Source: Diadema setosum (lineage: Eukaryota; Echinodermata; Echinoidea; Diadematoida; Diadematidae). From it: a stretch of DNA of 64,000 nucleotides. This document shows positions 1-11,847 of this stretch, piece by piece. The position numbers and the translations under genes are program-made. The stretch spans positions 24,615,440 through 24,679,439 of the forward strand of contig NC_092688.1 of NCBI RefSeq assembly GCF_964275005.1, given 5' to 3'. The notes below the pieces were generated by a model. It made no database searches. It was given only the letters and a program-made list of their open reading frames with translations, and was not told the DNA's origin. Every line of letters begins with the position of its first letter. Position 1 is the stretch's first letter.

Positions 1-643
1 ACGCAAGTGGGTCGTCACCATTTCTGCGCAGAAATTGTTGCATTTGGCGGACAGTGTTATTCTCTGTTCCAAAATCTGATCGAATGACACGAGGACATCC
101 CATCTCTTTCCTAACCGTTTGCATGTAGTATTCAGCTATTACTCTGGGATTACTGTTTGTCGTGTAAGCTTCTAGCCAAACTACCTTCCTTGAATAGCCA
201 TCTACACATCCATTAATGCAGATTCCAAAAGGTTTCAATTTGTCATAGGAGTCTAGATGCCATATAAAGTTTGGTCTCCGTCCTCGATATAAACGCCTTC
301 GTAGCCTTCTACGTGATCGGTATTCAAGACCTATTGGGTCTAACACTCCGAGTAGATGCCGAACAGTTTCTTTGTCAATGTTGATACCATTTTGGATGCA
401 TTTCAGGTGCATCCATCGATAGCCATGTAAGCACCCTGAACTCTGAAGTTCCTGTAGAATAAAGCAAGCTACATCTAACTCATCAGTATGGTTTTTACGA
501 CGATAAAGACCAAGGTCTCGCAACTTTCTGTTCAGTGTTCGTTTGCTTATCGCTACATTGTGATTGAACAAAAGAGAAGCAATGATTTCGTTGTAGTTAT
601 ATCCTAAATTAAAGTAATTCCGAACCAAGCCTGCACATTCCAT
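1..643 (-). CDS. Integrase core-domain (DDE) protein, 5' part only
   Basis: An uninterrupted reading frame starts at the ATG at 643 and runs off the left edge, about 214 codons. A TGA lies directly before this ATG. The N-terminal third looks like a helix-turn-helix region (LGYNYNEII, then ISKRTLNRKLRDLGLYRR). After a basic stretch (RSRRRLRRRLYR) comes the integrase core: FIWHLDSYDKLKPFG has the first catalytic Asp and IRSDFGTEN the second. The third acidic residue would lie outside the window. The pattern (WHxD.YDKLKPFG, D.YSRKVVWLE) is that of metazoan integrase-core proteins of the retroviral-integrase fold, which are transposon-derived and often multicopy. It is intact as far as visible, so the source may be young. 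The nearby palindromic satellite could belong to the same element. Which transposon superfamily carries it cannot be told here. Confidence 0.8.
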   Translation of the reverse strand, partial: MECAGLVRNYFNLGYNYNEIIASLLFNHNVAISKRTLNRKLRDLGLYRRKNHTDELDVACFILQELQSSGCLHGYRWMHLKCIQNGINIDKETVRHLLGVLDPIGLEYRSRRRLRRRLYRGRRPNFIWHLDSYDKLKPFGICINGCVDGYSRKVVWLEAYTTNSNPRVIAEYYMQTVRKEMGCPRVIRSDFGTENNTVRQMQQFLRRNGDDPLA

Positions 644-819
644 TCAACCACAAGAAGTTCCTCTTCCAAAGGATCGTGAGATACATTGAAAATGTAAAAA
701 GGTATAGCTATAATGCAGCTCCAGATGTCCTGTCCTGCACGCTTGACCGGCCATCAGTAATGGTTATGTATTTGTAACAACGTGATTTTCGTTAATAGAA
801 CGTAACATGCAGACTACGG
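644..819. other. Spacer between integrase ORF and satellite
   Basis: AT-rich leader upstream of the minus-strand integrase ORF. No motif recognised. Confidence 0.4.
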
Positions 820-2443
820 TAATCTGTAATAACAGATTATAATCTGTTATTACAGATTATAATCTGTTTAAACAGATTAGAAGAAATACCGTAATCTGTT
901 TAAACAGATTAGAAGAAATACTGTAATCTGTTTAAACAGATTAGTAGAATTACCGTAATCTGTTATTACAGATTATAATCTGTTATAACAGATTAGTAGA
1001 ATTACCGTAATCTGTTATTACAGATTATAATCTGTTTAAACAGATAAGAAGAAATACCGTAATCTGTTTAAACAGATTAGTAGAAATACCGTAATCTGTT
1101 ATAACAGATTATAATCTGTTTAAACAGATTAGAAGAAATACCGTAATCTGTTTAAACAGATTAGTAGAAATACCGTAATCTGTTATAACAGATTATAATC
1201 TGTTTAAACAGATTAGAAGAAATACCGTAATCTGTTTAAACAGATTAGTAGAAATACCGTAATCTGTTATAACAGATTATAATCTGTTTAAACAGATTAG
1301 TTGAAGTAATGTAATCTGTTTAAACAGATTAGTAGAAATACCGTAATCTGTTATAACAGATTATAATCTGTTTAAACAGATTAGTTGAAGTAATGTAATC
1401 TGTTTAAACAGATTAGAAGAAATACCGTAATCTGTTTAAACAGATTAGTTGAAGTAATGTAATCTGTTTATACAGATTAGAAGAAATACCGTATTCTGTT
1501 ATTACAGATTATAATCTGTTATAACAGATTAGTAGAATTACCGTAATCTGTTATTACAGATTATAATCTGTTATAACAGATTATAATCTGTTTAAATAGA
1601 TTAGAAGAAATACCGTAATCTGTTTAAACAGATTAGTTGAAGTAATATAATCTGTTTATACAGATTAGAAGAAATACCGTAATCTGTTTAAACAGATTAG
1701 TAGAAATACCGTAATCTGTTTAAACAGATTACAATCTGTTTAAACAGATTAGTTGAATTACTGTAATCTGTTTGAACAGATTAGTAGAAATACCGTAATC
1801 TGTTATAACAGATTATAATCTGTTTAAACAGATTAGTTGAAATAATGTAATCTGTTTAAACAGATTAGAAGAAATACCGTAATCTGTTTAAACAGATTAG
1901 AAGAAATACTGTAATCTGTTTAAACAGATTATGGTATTTCTTCTAATCTGTTATTACAGATTATAATCTGTTATAACAGATTAGTAGAATTACCGTAATC
2001 TGTTATAACAGATTATAATCTGTTTAAACAGATTAGAAGAAATACCGTAATCTGTTTAAACAGATTAGTAGAAATACCGTAATCTGTTATAACAGATTAG
2101 TAGAATTACCGTAATCTGTTATTACAGATTATAATCTGTTTAAACAGATTGGAAGAAATACCGTAATCTGTTTAAACAGATTAGTAGAAATACCGTAATC
2201 TGTTATAACAGATTATAATCTGTTTAAACAGATTAGTTGAAGTAATGTAATCTGTTTAAACAGATTAGAAGAAATACCGTAATCTGTTTAAACAGATTAG
2301 AAGAAATACCGTAATCTGTTTAAACAGATTAGTAGAAATACCGTAATCTGTTATTACAGATTACAATCTGTTTAAACAGATTAGTAGAAATACCGTAATC
2401 TGTTATTACAGATTATAATCTGTTTAAACAGATTAGTAGAAAT
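820..2443. repeat. Satellite of 18-bp perfect palindromes
   Basis: About 1.6 kb made almost wholly of the palindrome AATCTGTTTAAACAGATT and its variants with centres TTATAA or TTATTA. Units are joined either by a 14-bp spacer (AGAAGAAATACCGT, AGTAGAAATACCGT, AGTTGAAGTAATGT), giving a 32-bp period, or by just AT, giving back-to-back palindromes. Near 1932-1945 one spacer is in the opposite orientation (ATGGTATTTCTTCT), a sign of inversion inside the array. No coding potential. It may derive from transposon termini or be a self-standing satellite. Confidence 0.9.
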
Positions 2444-2899
2444 AGTAGTTTTTTTCTCCGTGGCACTAATGGTCTTTCGTACAAATGCAAACCTCACCTT
2501 TAGATTGTAAAAGTGAAGGTGAATAAATACATTTCTGCACATTAGTGAAAGAGCAAATTTCTATGGTTTTCAGTTATTGAGTAATGTTTCATGAAAAAAA
2601 TATTGGTGAATGTCATGTACATGTATTCATGCTTGTGAAACTGTGTGTGCATGGGTGTGTTATCCTTGCTCTTTTTTTTTCCAGTGTCAATGTATTGCTA
2701 ATACATATGTATACATGTTTTGAACGTATGTTTGACTGATGAGATGAAATTCAGATGAATTCATTTCATTTCAAATGAGTTTGTGATGCACATTTTCAAT
2801 GCAGATAGGTAACGTACCTTTAAGAATGGTGCCAGTGAAGCACCTTACCAGCACTGCATGTGAAACACAACAAAAATACACAGACATCAATTCACATAC
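2444..2899. other. Unique-looking AT-rich DNA
   Basis: No gene, long ORF or repeat structure recognised. Confidence 0.4.
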
Positions 2900-2901
2900 T
2901 A

Positions 2902-3320
2902 CATTCTAAGAAAAAAAAAAGAAGGTTCTTTTGAGCACTATTAAATGGTTCTCAGCACTGTCACAATAGCGACACCTTTTTTGGAGCCTGTGAGAACCTT
3001 TTTTAAATGGTGCCTGTCAGCACCTTTTAACAATGGTGACCATTAGAACCTTTTCCAATGAAATGGTTCTCATGAGCACCTTTTGAAAAGAGTCAAAAAG
3101 GTGCCCATCTTTAGTCAAAAAGGTGCCCATGGGCACCTTTTAAATGGTACTCACGAGCACCATTTCATCGGGAAAAAGGTTCCAATGGGCACCTTTTGCA
3201 AAAGGTGCCGACAAGCACCATTTAGAAAAGGTTCTCACGAGCACCTAAAAGGGTGTCGCTATTGTGACAGTGCTGAGAACCATTTAATGGTGCTCAAAAG
3301 AACCTTTTTTTCTTAGAGTG
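2902..3320. mobile_element. 419-bp foldback MITE with TA target duplication
   Basis: The ends are inverted copies (left CATTCTAAGAAAAAA, then GGTTCTTTTGAGCAC; right end the reverse complement), with inverted arms of roughly 70 bp. TA lies on both sides (2900-2901 and 3321-3322). The middle is filled with nested short inverted motifs such as AGGTGCCCATGGGCACCT, so nearly the whole element can fold back. TA duplication fits a Tc1/mariner-like mobiliser. No transposase is present, and the short ORF inside is an accident of the repeats. Confidence 0.8.
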
Positions 3321-3531
3321 TACGCCTTACGAGGCATTCTTATGAAAGACGTCAGAGCCCTCTTTGAACGATTTAAGGCGTTCTTACAATCATCGTAAGA
3401 ATTTGAGGCTTCTAGAATTGTCTCTCGACCCTACAAAATCTTGCGTAGTTCTTACGATGTTCGTATGACCGCCTTACGAAGAGAGGGTTTCGTACAAAGT
3501 TAAAACAAATCTTGGACAAGACCATCGACCA

Positions 3532-3580
3532 GGCTACGAACTTACGAACGGTTTACGAACGGTCTACGAACGGTCTACGT
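3532..3580. repeat. Short tandem repeat of an 11-bp unit
   Basis: CTACGAACGGT is repeated about four times with small changes, inside a 300-bp stretch (3320-3640) rich in TTACGA and TACGAAC words. This stretch has no counterpart next to copies B or C. Confidence 0.6.
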
Positions 3581-3639
3581 ACTCTGGTTTCGTACGGTGT
3601 TCGTAGCAGTTCTTTACGGTATTTGTGACCAAGCCATTA

Positions 3640-4020
3640 GCTCTTGCCAGGAGGCACGTTCGGGCAGTAAAGATCACAATATAATTTTCGCTGCCCGTTT
3701 TATTATCATCGTACTATAAAGATGAATTAATTATTAATGTTAACATGGTTGCCGGAGAGTAACATGCTTACACACTCTTCATAAAAATGACTTTTTTGAG
3801 TATTTCCTCTCATATTTACTAGTATGTAATCATGTGTATGAATATCTCACAAAATCCATATATTCAAATGCACACTTTCACTTCCACATTGACACATAAT
3901 ACAGTAAACATACGGGATACATGCTATTGGTGCTGAGTACAGAGCAATTGACTTTTCTCTGTAATGGAACGGTTTAAACTTTTTTCTAAGTCTGATGACT
4001 GGGAAATGTCCCTTGCCTAC
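3640..4020 (-). other. Intron 9 remnant of copy A
   Basis: From about 3640 upward the sequence aligns with the intron that separates exons 9 and 10 in copies B (from about 33636) and C (from about 60215). To the left the similarity stops and is replaced by repeats. Confidence 0.6.
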
Positions 4021-4258
4021 CTCCGCAGCGTTCTGGTAGATGTGATACGGGTCCTCTCGATGAACAGTGACTTCTCTGCAAATGTTGTCATAGTAGCTTG
4101 GGAAAGGGTGACCCTCTGCTCCAGTGTCAGTACATATTTCACTAGTTTTGTTCAATACAACATGATCCGTAGAGCTCACATTTTGGTTTGTAGTATCTAC
4201 AGGATGCACCTGCAGTTGTCTATTGTTTGGCTGATTTAAAGTTTGTGATGATCTACGT
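4021..4258 (-). pseudogene. Copy A exon 9: juxtamembrane cytoplasmic region
   Basis: 238 bp, same length as B and C. Encodes RRSSQTLNQPNNRQLQVHP and ends with DPYHIYQNAAE at a GTAGGC donor. Open reading frame. Confidence 0.65.
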
Positions 4259-4704
4259 CTGTAAAGGCAATCATAAGAGACACACACGGTCTTGAAAGAA
4301 AAAAAGCAGAACATAAACCACCAATAATACAATTTTAAGATGGGCTGGAAACATTACTTTCCAACATCAAAAACAAATACTTGTGGAACAAATGAATGTT
4401 CAACTTATTTTGATTTCTTCCGAAGAAAAGACATAACATGTCTAGTAAAATATTGTGTTTGAATATCAAAATCCATTTATAACCTTTTACATATGAAAAT
4501 TGCGTTTTCGAAGGCTCCATACACATGCATTTCCTGTTGTTACTCAAAGTTTCAAGCATTAATTACATGATTTTAGAATATTAAAAATGACAGAACAATC
4601 GCCCTAATATCGAACAAATACACATTAGTACTATAATTAGGGTGGGTGGCAATGTAGATTACCTTCCCGCAGTAATCCACAAAGATCCACTTCCAACACA
4701 CTCA

Positions 4705-4745
4705 CTCACTCACACACACACACACACACACACGCACACACACGT
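4705..4745. repeat. (CA)n microsatellite in intron 8 of copy A
   Basis: A CA tract about 25-60 bp from the exon 8 donor. The same tract sits at the same place in B (34711-34765) and C (61627-61663), so it predates the duplications. Confidence 0.8.
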
Positions 4746-4769
4746 GTACACGATATCTGGTACACTCAC

Positions 4770-4884
4770 CTTTTCTTGTGGTGCCTGCCCAATACCATGA
4801 GTAGAATGGCCAGAAGTATGGCAACAACACCCAGAAGAGCTGCCGTTGTAAATATAGCAGCATCTTTCTCAGGAACTTCAGGAG
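4770..4884 (-). pseudogene. Copy A exon 8: transmembrane helix
   Basis: 115 bp. Encodes PEVPEKD, a hydrophobic stretch (AIFTTAALLGVVAILLA and onward) and the stop-transfer RHHKK. Donor GTGAGT. Confidence 0.65.
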
Positions 4885-5276
4885 CTGAAATGCAATTCAA
4901 TACAATAAATATTTGCTACCCTTTGTAGAAAAAAAAAACCACACACATTGCATTGGAAAACGAAATATTTCTTTGTTCTTCACAATAATCCTGTTATGAG
5001 CGCACGTTATCGTATCATCAACAAAATAATCCTGATATGAAAGCCCACAGATGCAATGTCCTAAAAACACTACATTGCACCTGAAAGGATAGGACACCAA
5101 GAACGCACTTTTGAGAAATTACTATTACATGATATGAAATCACTCTATTTTAAATCACTATATATTTTGTCGTCTCTGATGTATTAATTTCATATTGATC
5201 AGGTTTACGCGATGATACAGGTTCCCATGCTGGAAACCTCTGTTTCATTTTAGACCTGTACGCATGAAAACTTTGT

Positions 5277-5315
<39 letters not shown>
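5277..5315. repeat. (TG)n microsatellite
   Basis: Uninterrupted TG run in intron 7 of copy A, followed by shorter TG/TC-rich pieces to about 5350. Confidence 0.85.
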
Positions 5316-5317
<2 letters not shown>

Positions 5318-6055
5318 TGTCTGTCTGTCTGTATGTGTGTCTGTGTGTTGGTGTAAAGATAAATCTGCTTTAATACAATAATGAACATGAATTAAAGGGA
5401 CTGGGGAGGAGTGTTCGGTTGTGCAAAACATGCGAAAGAGAAGGTGTTTTGGGTATAAAATGAAAGGTAGATATGTAACTTAACATGTGTCAAAATATCT
5501 TGGAAATCGGAATCTTCTCAAATGTTTTAAAAAGCGAAAAACAAAACATACTTCTCTGGAAAAAGATCCTTCGATACGATGGCGATACGTATCTGAATTG
5601 CGGACCACTGTCTGTTGACTGCGAACATCAAGCCAACTTACAGCGAAATCAAGCCAACATGCCGAGTGAGCTGCGGAACTACTAGTAGTTTAGTAGAGCA
5701 AGCTAGCTCTACGGCTGGCTGTGCCTATGGGCGCGGCGAGCGCTGGCCGCACTTCACTGCACTTGCCATAACTCGCATCATACACAGTGTGCAGTGCTTC
5801 TAAGCTCGAGCTGTACGATCTTGCATGCTGCGTGTGTATAGGACCTACAGTCAATAAAGTTAGTGTTTGTGTTTTCATTCGATGAGAGCGCTAACCTAAA
5901 ATCAAAGGACTCCTCCGATTCTGATTCACATGTCCTTCTTCCAAGATACTATGAGAGCTAGTTCTATCGTCGGAAGACTCGGTATGCTACGTATCCTAAA
6001 AGCCATCAAACTCCATTTAGAATACAAGATTCTTCATTGAGAACGCGGTACAGTA

Positions 6056-6192
6056 CTACGTAGCCCGACCAGACGCCGGGCTATTTATACAGCGACTAGA
6101 CTGGGCTGTGCGTGTACGTACTTTTCCGGGTAAGGACACAGCCCAGTACAGTAGCTGCCGTGCTTCGTACGGCGTCTGGTCGGGCTACGTAG
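6056..6192. mobile_element. 137-bp MITE with 23-bp perfect inverted ends
   Basis: CTACGTAGCCCGACCAGACG starts the left arm, and its perfect inverse ends the element. The middle has further inverted words (CTGGGCTGTG, CACAGCCCAG). Nested in the TTAA transposon. Confidence 0.75.
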
Positions 6193-7682
6193 AAAAAAAA
6201 AGAAATCAACAAAATCTCAATTATTGATTACAATTACATGAGACACGCCACACAAACTGGTTGTGTTATTACATGTACATGTTATTTAATACAAGTATAT
6301 CTTAAACTTTTCATTTACATTGTCAAGAAATGCAATCTTCATGGCAAACCCATTTTTTTTTTTTAATAGGTCTTCAAAGATTTGAAACACAAGTAGGCTA
6401 GAGAAGTACCATGTTGCCGTATATCTAAACTTGCATTGGATCTAACCAATAGTTCATTTTTATTACCATACCGGTACAACTTGTCATGTATTTGTAATTT
6501 CAAATGTGACTTAGTTGTAACATTTATTGTGGATGATTTTCTTCACAACTGACACATGCACTGAATACTATAGGTTAGAAAGTTGGTCATTGGTATGGCT
6601 TAGGCCTACCTGGTACATATTTTCTGTACCGGTATGAATAGGGTTAATTGGAATTATTTCACAGATACACACAAAGATGTTGGGAATCAGATCATTTTCA
6701 GTCTTCTAGACTGAATAATGTGACACCTGTAATCGTCTAATAACTAATCTAACAATTTCTGAGGCTATCTTATACATTTTCTTATTTATCATATACAATG
6801 CAGCCATGCATGATGCAATGTTTTGTTCATCTACAAGGAGAAAAGACACAAGAAATAATCTGTTCAAGTCAATTATTTCCACATAGGCCAACAACATTCA
6901 CTCAGTTTTATCTAGAACCCTTATTAGGTTTTTATCATCAGAACACATTTTTTTTTTCTCAGTGGTAAATTGATGCTTAACAATTAGACCTACACAGGTA
7001 TAAATATCTTGTTCTGATATTTCAGTGAATAAAAATCTAACACATTTCTTATGTAGGGCTCGGGTTCGCTTAGCTCTCTAGCACTCGTCACACTTAAAGC
7101 AAACTAGGGCAGCACACATGCGTTACTTGGAAGGAGTCCCTTGGCTAACTAACTTGTAGCCAGTTTATTCTACACATAATTTGGCATGGGTTTACATGTA
7201 AATGTGGGTTGTAACAAATATTCATACACAAAATCAACATAACAAAACATGCAAATAAGGAAACAAAGGTTAAAACTAAATATTCATAATATGTAAATGG
7301 TGTGTAGGCGTGGGTGATTTAGGTATGATTTCAGTATTACAGGGAACAATGGGTGAGAAGTGAAAGAGTGGAAAATCTCATGTGATATGTGGTGTGTCTG
7401 TGATAGGTGGGATGCGTGGATGAATGTAAATGTGAATACTACTGTATGTGTGGGTTGACGTATTTATGTGTAGAGGGGTGGTACCTGTTATAACAGAAGG
7501 GGGATACACTTATAATAAATGGTTCAAAGTAAATCCCTACACTTACACTGTACGTTATACTACCATGCATACATAATATACAAATTTCATGTGTACATAT
7601 AAATTGCATGTGTACATGGGACCTACATTAGAAGTTGTGTGTACCAGGGTACACTGACATTACATTTTCTTTTATCTTTGCA

Positions 7683-7731
<49 letters not shown>
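7683..7731. repeat. (AAT)n microsatellite beside a GCGC-type interspersed repeat
   Basis: Run of AAT units followed by ACATTTGTAATGCGCTTAA and TTTCTAAGCGCACAGG. This order resembles the tail of a widespread short retroposon type whose head reads ATTTATATAGCGCC elsewhere (57540). Confidence 0.6.
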
Positions 7732-9585
7732 ATTACATTTGTAATGCGCTTAATACAATGTTTCTAAGCGCACAGGGAAGAGACGAAAGGAAAGATGAAA
7801 AATGAGGGAAAACAGACAGGTCAAAACATAAGTAAGAATAACATGACATAAATCAAATGTGTACCAGTAATTAAACACATTTGGTGTTGCATCATGAGCA
7901 CAGGTTCTAATTGCAAATGTGCTACATGTAGAAACTGCTCTCACAGTAATGCGATGTGATATACAATGTAGAGATAACAAATCTGTGCCGACGACTTGCA
8001 TGTAGGCCTGTATCTTTTAAATATGAAATGTCATAATGAAATAGTTGTATAGCAAAGATTGCCAATTTACACAGTTAAGTAGTCATTTGCAAAAAAAAAA
8101 AAAGAAAGAAAAAAAAAACACTGCTCAGCATTCTGTCATTAGTCAATTTTGGCATCTACACATTATACTCCTATCATATTGAACAATTATGATAACAATA
8201 ATATAACATGTAAATTAAAAAAAAACTAACAAATGCAACCACTTTCAAATAACTTGCACATTTGCAGGGAAAAAAAATTAAGTGAATGTCCAAGAATCAC
8301 TGTCACATGGTTTAATGACTTCAAGTACAAAGAACACTATACTATTTCAGTGTGGAGACCTTCTACATATTGCATTGTCAAAACACATTCAGTTTAGGGT
8401 TTTAGCGTATACAATTATATCAGTAGAACATCATGTAGGGACCTACCAAAATGTATATAACAATGTATTTTTATATCTATGTAAATGAAAACTGAACATC
8501 TTGTTTGAAGTACTTCCAACACATTTGTTTATCAAAATTCATACCTTTTTTTTGGCTATAAAATATAGATGCAATGAATATTACAAGGGTACAAACTCCA
8601 TTTACCACAAAAATATTGTCCTCATAATAATGTGATTTGATAGAGTTATCACAAAATTATGTGCTGAAAAGTGTCTTCCAAAATGCTGATGGACAATGCT
8701 ACTGTGTAGGACCTGCTGTGCCACTTGAATGTAACACATGGCATGATATCAGTGATCACATAAATGGTGATGAGGATAATAATCATTATGAAGATGATGA
8801 TAGTAATAAAAACATTAGCAATAACAACAATAGTAGTAGTAATAATAATAATAATAATAACAATTAGAGCAATAATGAAATGTGTGAAAGGCCCTTTCAG
8901 TGATGTACACTGCTGTGCATGACAGCCCTGCTTAAGTTCACTTTAAAACACTGATGCAATATTTTATCGTAACGGAGTAATTGTAGCTTTTCACCACTGA
9001 AACACCTGGGAAACACAGGGGGAAAAAAGACCAAATGAAAAATAAAAGGACAAAACACTTTGTGCCTGGATATTGCAGCCCTTTCAGTTTCCAGTAACAA
9101 TTTGAGCACATGCAGTTTAGGAGTTTACAGGATTTATATTCCCTACTTGCCACATGGGGCAAGAACAAATTTTCTATGCAATCAATTCAATGTTTCATTC
9201 TGATTCACACATTTGAGTACTAACATGTTTGTTGTTACCTCACAGAAAAGACAGAAATAGAGAGTTCAGAAATATGAATGCAGTGTCATATCAGTTAGTA
9301 TTGCCATCACATGAATGTAGGTCTATGATTGGAATTGATGTTATTCATGTTCAATGTGCATTTATCAGAATCCCCAACAATCCTGGTACAAAGGTGCAGC
9401 TTTTTCATTACTAACATGTCTTTTGCTATTATACACAATGAAGGCATAAATTGACAGTAGGCCTACAGGAAGAGCTGGTGTCAGAGCTATTATCATTGCC
9501 ATCACTTGGATGCACTCAGCATAATTATGATATTGACGTCATCCAAGTTCAGTTTTCAAACATTTGCCAGCCACAAAGAAGAACA

Positions 9586-9800
9586 TGAGAGGGGATGTCA
9601 CTGGCTTCATGGAGCTAAGTAGCTGGGAGGGCTGGTTCTGATTGATGAGAGGGGATGTCACTGGTTTCACTGAGTTTGGTGGCAGAGAGGGCTGGTCTCC
9701 ACTGGCGAGATGGATGTCACAGGTCTTGCTGAGCTGCGTAGCCTAGAAGAGGCAGTCTTATTTGGCGAGAGGGGCTGTCACTGGCTTCAACAACCTGGAT
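9586..9800 (-). repeat. 60-bp minisatellite, first array
   Basis: About three to four degenerate copies of a 60-bp unit (GAGAGGGGATGTCACTGGC, then GGGAGGGCTGGT). On the minus strand the array follows an acceptor-like CTCTATTGCAG and a block also found before the second array (9799-9845 and 11430-11475). The period is a multiple of three. Confidence 0.7.
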
Positions 9801-10189
9801 ATCTGGGATGGCACTTGGATGTGATGCTAGCTGTTCCACTGCAATAGAGGCCAACAAGCACATTCTATTGATCTCTCATCTAATGACTGAATGTTGGTAA
9901 TATAGTAACTACTACACATTTACAATGAAAAATTATTTTACTACTCATATAGACTCAATTAACTATTCAGTATTACACATAGTAAATATTCTCTTTAATG
10001 ACTAACATTCAAGCAATGACAAGTTTAGTACTGATGAAAGTAATTATGTTAGATGCTGAAAGTCCAATGAAAATACTTAGTAGCCCACTTTATTTATGAT
10101 ATTTACATAAAACTTCCCAAATATGCATGCCAAAGGGACGTCTTCATCATCTAACCTGTTATCTTCTATCATCTGCCCAGGCTCTGATA

Positions 10190-10330
10190 AAATCAATATC
10201 TGTCAGCACTCTCACCAGGTTTTGATCCACTTAAATCTGACCCAAGTCCTTTCCTCAGAGTAGCATTTTCCTCCACAACTAATTGGAGAAGGCAACGACA
10301 TTCACGAACTTGTCCTTTTCCATTTCACAG
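10190..10330 (-). other. Coding-like fragment inside the TTAA transposon
   Basis: On the minus strand a frame reads QVRECRCLLQLVVEENATL and on to SKP before a GTGAGA donor. It looks like a coiled-coil peptide, but the upstream boundary is unclear. Not recognised; low certainty. Confidence 0.25.
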
Positions 10331-11097
10331 GGGCATCTGGACAGGAGTTCATCTGTATATCAGACACAATGAAAGGCATTAACACTGACTTACAATTAGG
10401 AGAGTCGCATTAGTTCTTCACCACTCTGTAAATTTAGTCACAGAACTTGCTATCCCTTTTATTTCAGTGTAGAGTCTACCAGGTAGCTATATCTTGTAGT
10501 GCTCACATATATGCAACAGAGAAAACTCCATGAAATATGTTAGAAATAGACTGTCTACTGTAGAAGTTAAATAGCAAAAAGGAAAATAAGACCTACAGAC
10601 CATAGCCAAATTTTTGATGAGTTGACACTGCACATGACGTCGGGATGACCTCAGCCTCTCATTGTGCATCTACAAAGTAGGCCCTATGTATACAACCTCA
10701 TATAGGGCCTATGTCTTTAAATCCAGCCACATGCATGGGATTTGGGGGTCTGTAATTCCACATACAATCATATAGGAGGCCTATATGTGGCTGCAATGTA
10801 CAAACTATGTAACTTGTAACCCTAAAAGTAATGATCAAGACAACCATAATCATATCAACCACTACCACAGCTATGGGTTCAAAAAAAAAAATGTTATCAA
10901 TTATTACAGCAAGAATAATAACAGCATCGTTTGAGAACATAGAGTTAAATCGAACAATTTATTGATGTTTTGTTTACTAAATATCAACATTAATTTTCAT
11001 TTGCAGGTTCAAAACAGTTGTTGGATCTAGGTGTATTAAAACAAAATGTACCAGGTAATTAAAGACAGTTTGTACAAACCTGTTGTACCAGTGCAAG

Positions 11098-11440
11098 GGC
11101 TGGTTTCAATGGGCAAGAGGGGATGTCACTGGCTTCATCAAGCTGGGTAGCTGGGAGGGCTGGTCTCGACTGATGAGAGGGGACATCATTGGTTTCACCA
11201 AGCTGGGTATAGCTGGTCGAAACTGACGAGAGGGAATGTCACTGGCTTCATCAAGCTGGTTAGCTAGGAGGGCTGGTTTCAACTGATGAAAGGGGATGTC
11301 ACTGGCTTCACCGAGCTGGGTAGCTGGTCGAAACTGACGAGAGGGAATTTCACTGGCTTCTGACATCAAGCTCGGTAGCTGGGAGGGCTGGTCTCAACTG
11401 ACGAGAGGGGATGTCACTGGCTTCACTGAGCTGCCTAGTC
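11098..11440 (-). repeat. 60-bp minisatellite, second array, encoding a 20-residue repeat
   Basis: Five to six copies of a 60-bp unit. On the minus strand units translate as QLSEASDIPSRQLRPAL and variants. The frame is kept over several units but then shifts, so a protein-coding past is likely and present function doubtful. A TTTTGTAG acceptor-like site precedes it at about 11475. Confidence 0.7.
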
Positions 11441-11703
11441 AGGATGGTCCTTGAATGTGATGCTGGCTGTTGCCCTACAAAAGATACCCACATTTGCCAC
11501 AGTAATATCTGACAGACCTTTCTCAACAACTAGCACCTACTGTGTTACAAAGCATACACCATTAACCACTACACTAGGGACTGAGTGAACTGCGCTGCAA
11601 TGCATATACGCCATTAGCCACTTATGTATACGCACAATAGATACACTTCAATCAACATTTTTGCAATGCCATGTGTACCGGAGACAATAATTAGGTACCT
11701 TAC

Positions 11704-11847
11704 CAAACATGTGAATTCACGTTTTTGGTCCGCGATCATAGCTGCCGTGACAACATATACACGGTTGACTCTCCACAAACTATTTGTAAAAACCGAGAGT
11801 GACCAGATGATCACTCTACGCAGCTCTTCGTTGACACTTTCACTCAT
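11704..11847 (-). CDS. Possible exon in the TTAA transposon
   Basis: From the ATG at 11847 the frame encodes MSESVNEELRRVIIWSLS and on to QKREFTCL, ending at a consensus donor (GTAAGG). No known domain. It may be a first coding exon joined to the 20-residue repeat array downstream. Weak evidence: start and donor only. Confidence 0.3.

Noticed and set aside
820..2443. CRISPR-like array
   Set aside because: Spacers are themselves repeated and the units are palindromes; the context is eukaryotic.
3083..3316. 77-residue frame
   Set aside because: Lies wholly inside the foldback MITE and reflects its repeated AGGTGCC words.
8637..8867. Asn/Asp-rich 76-residue frame
   Set aside because: Low-complexity AAT/GAT tract inside the TTAA transposon.
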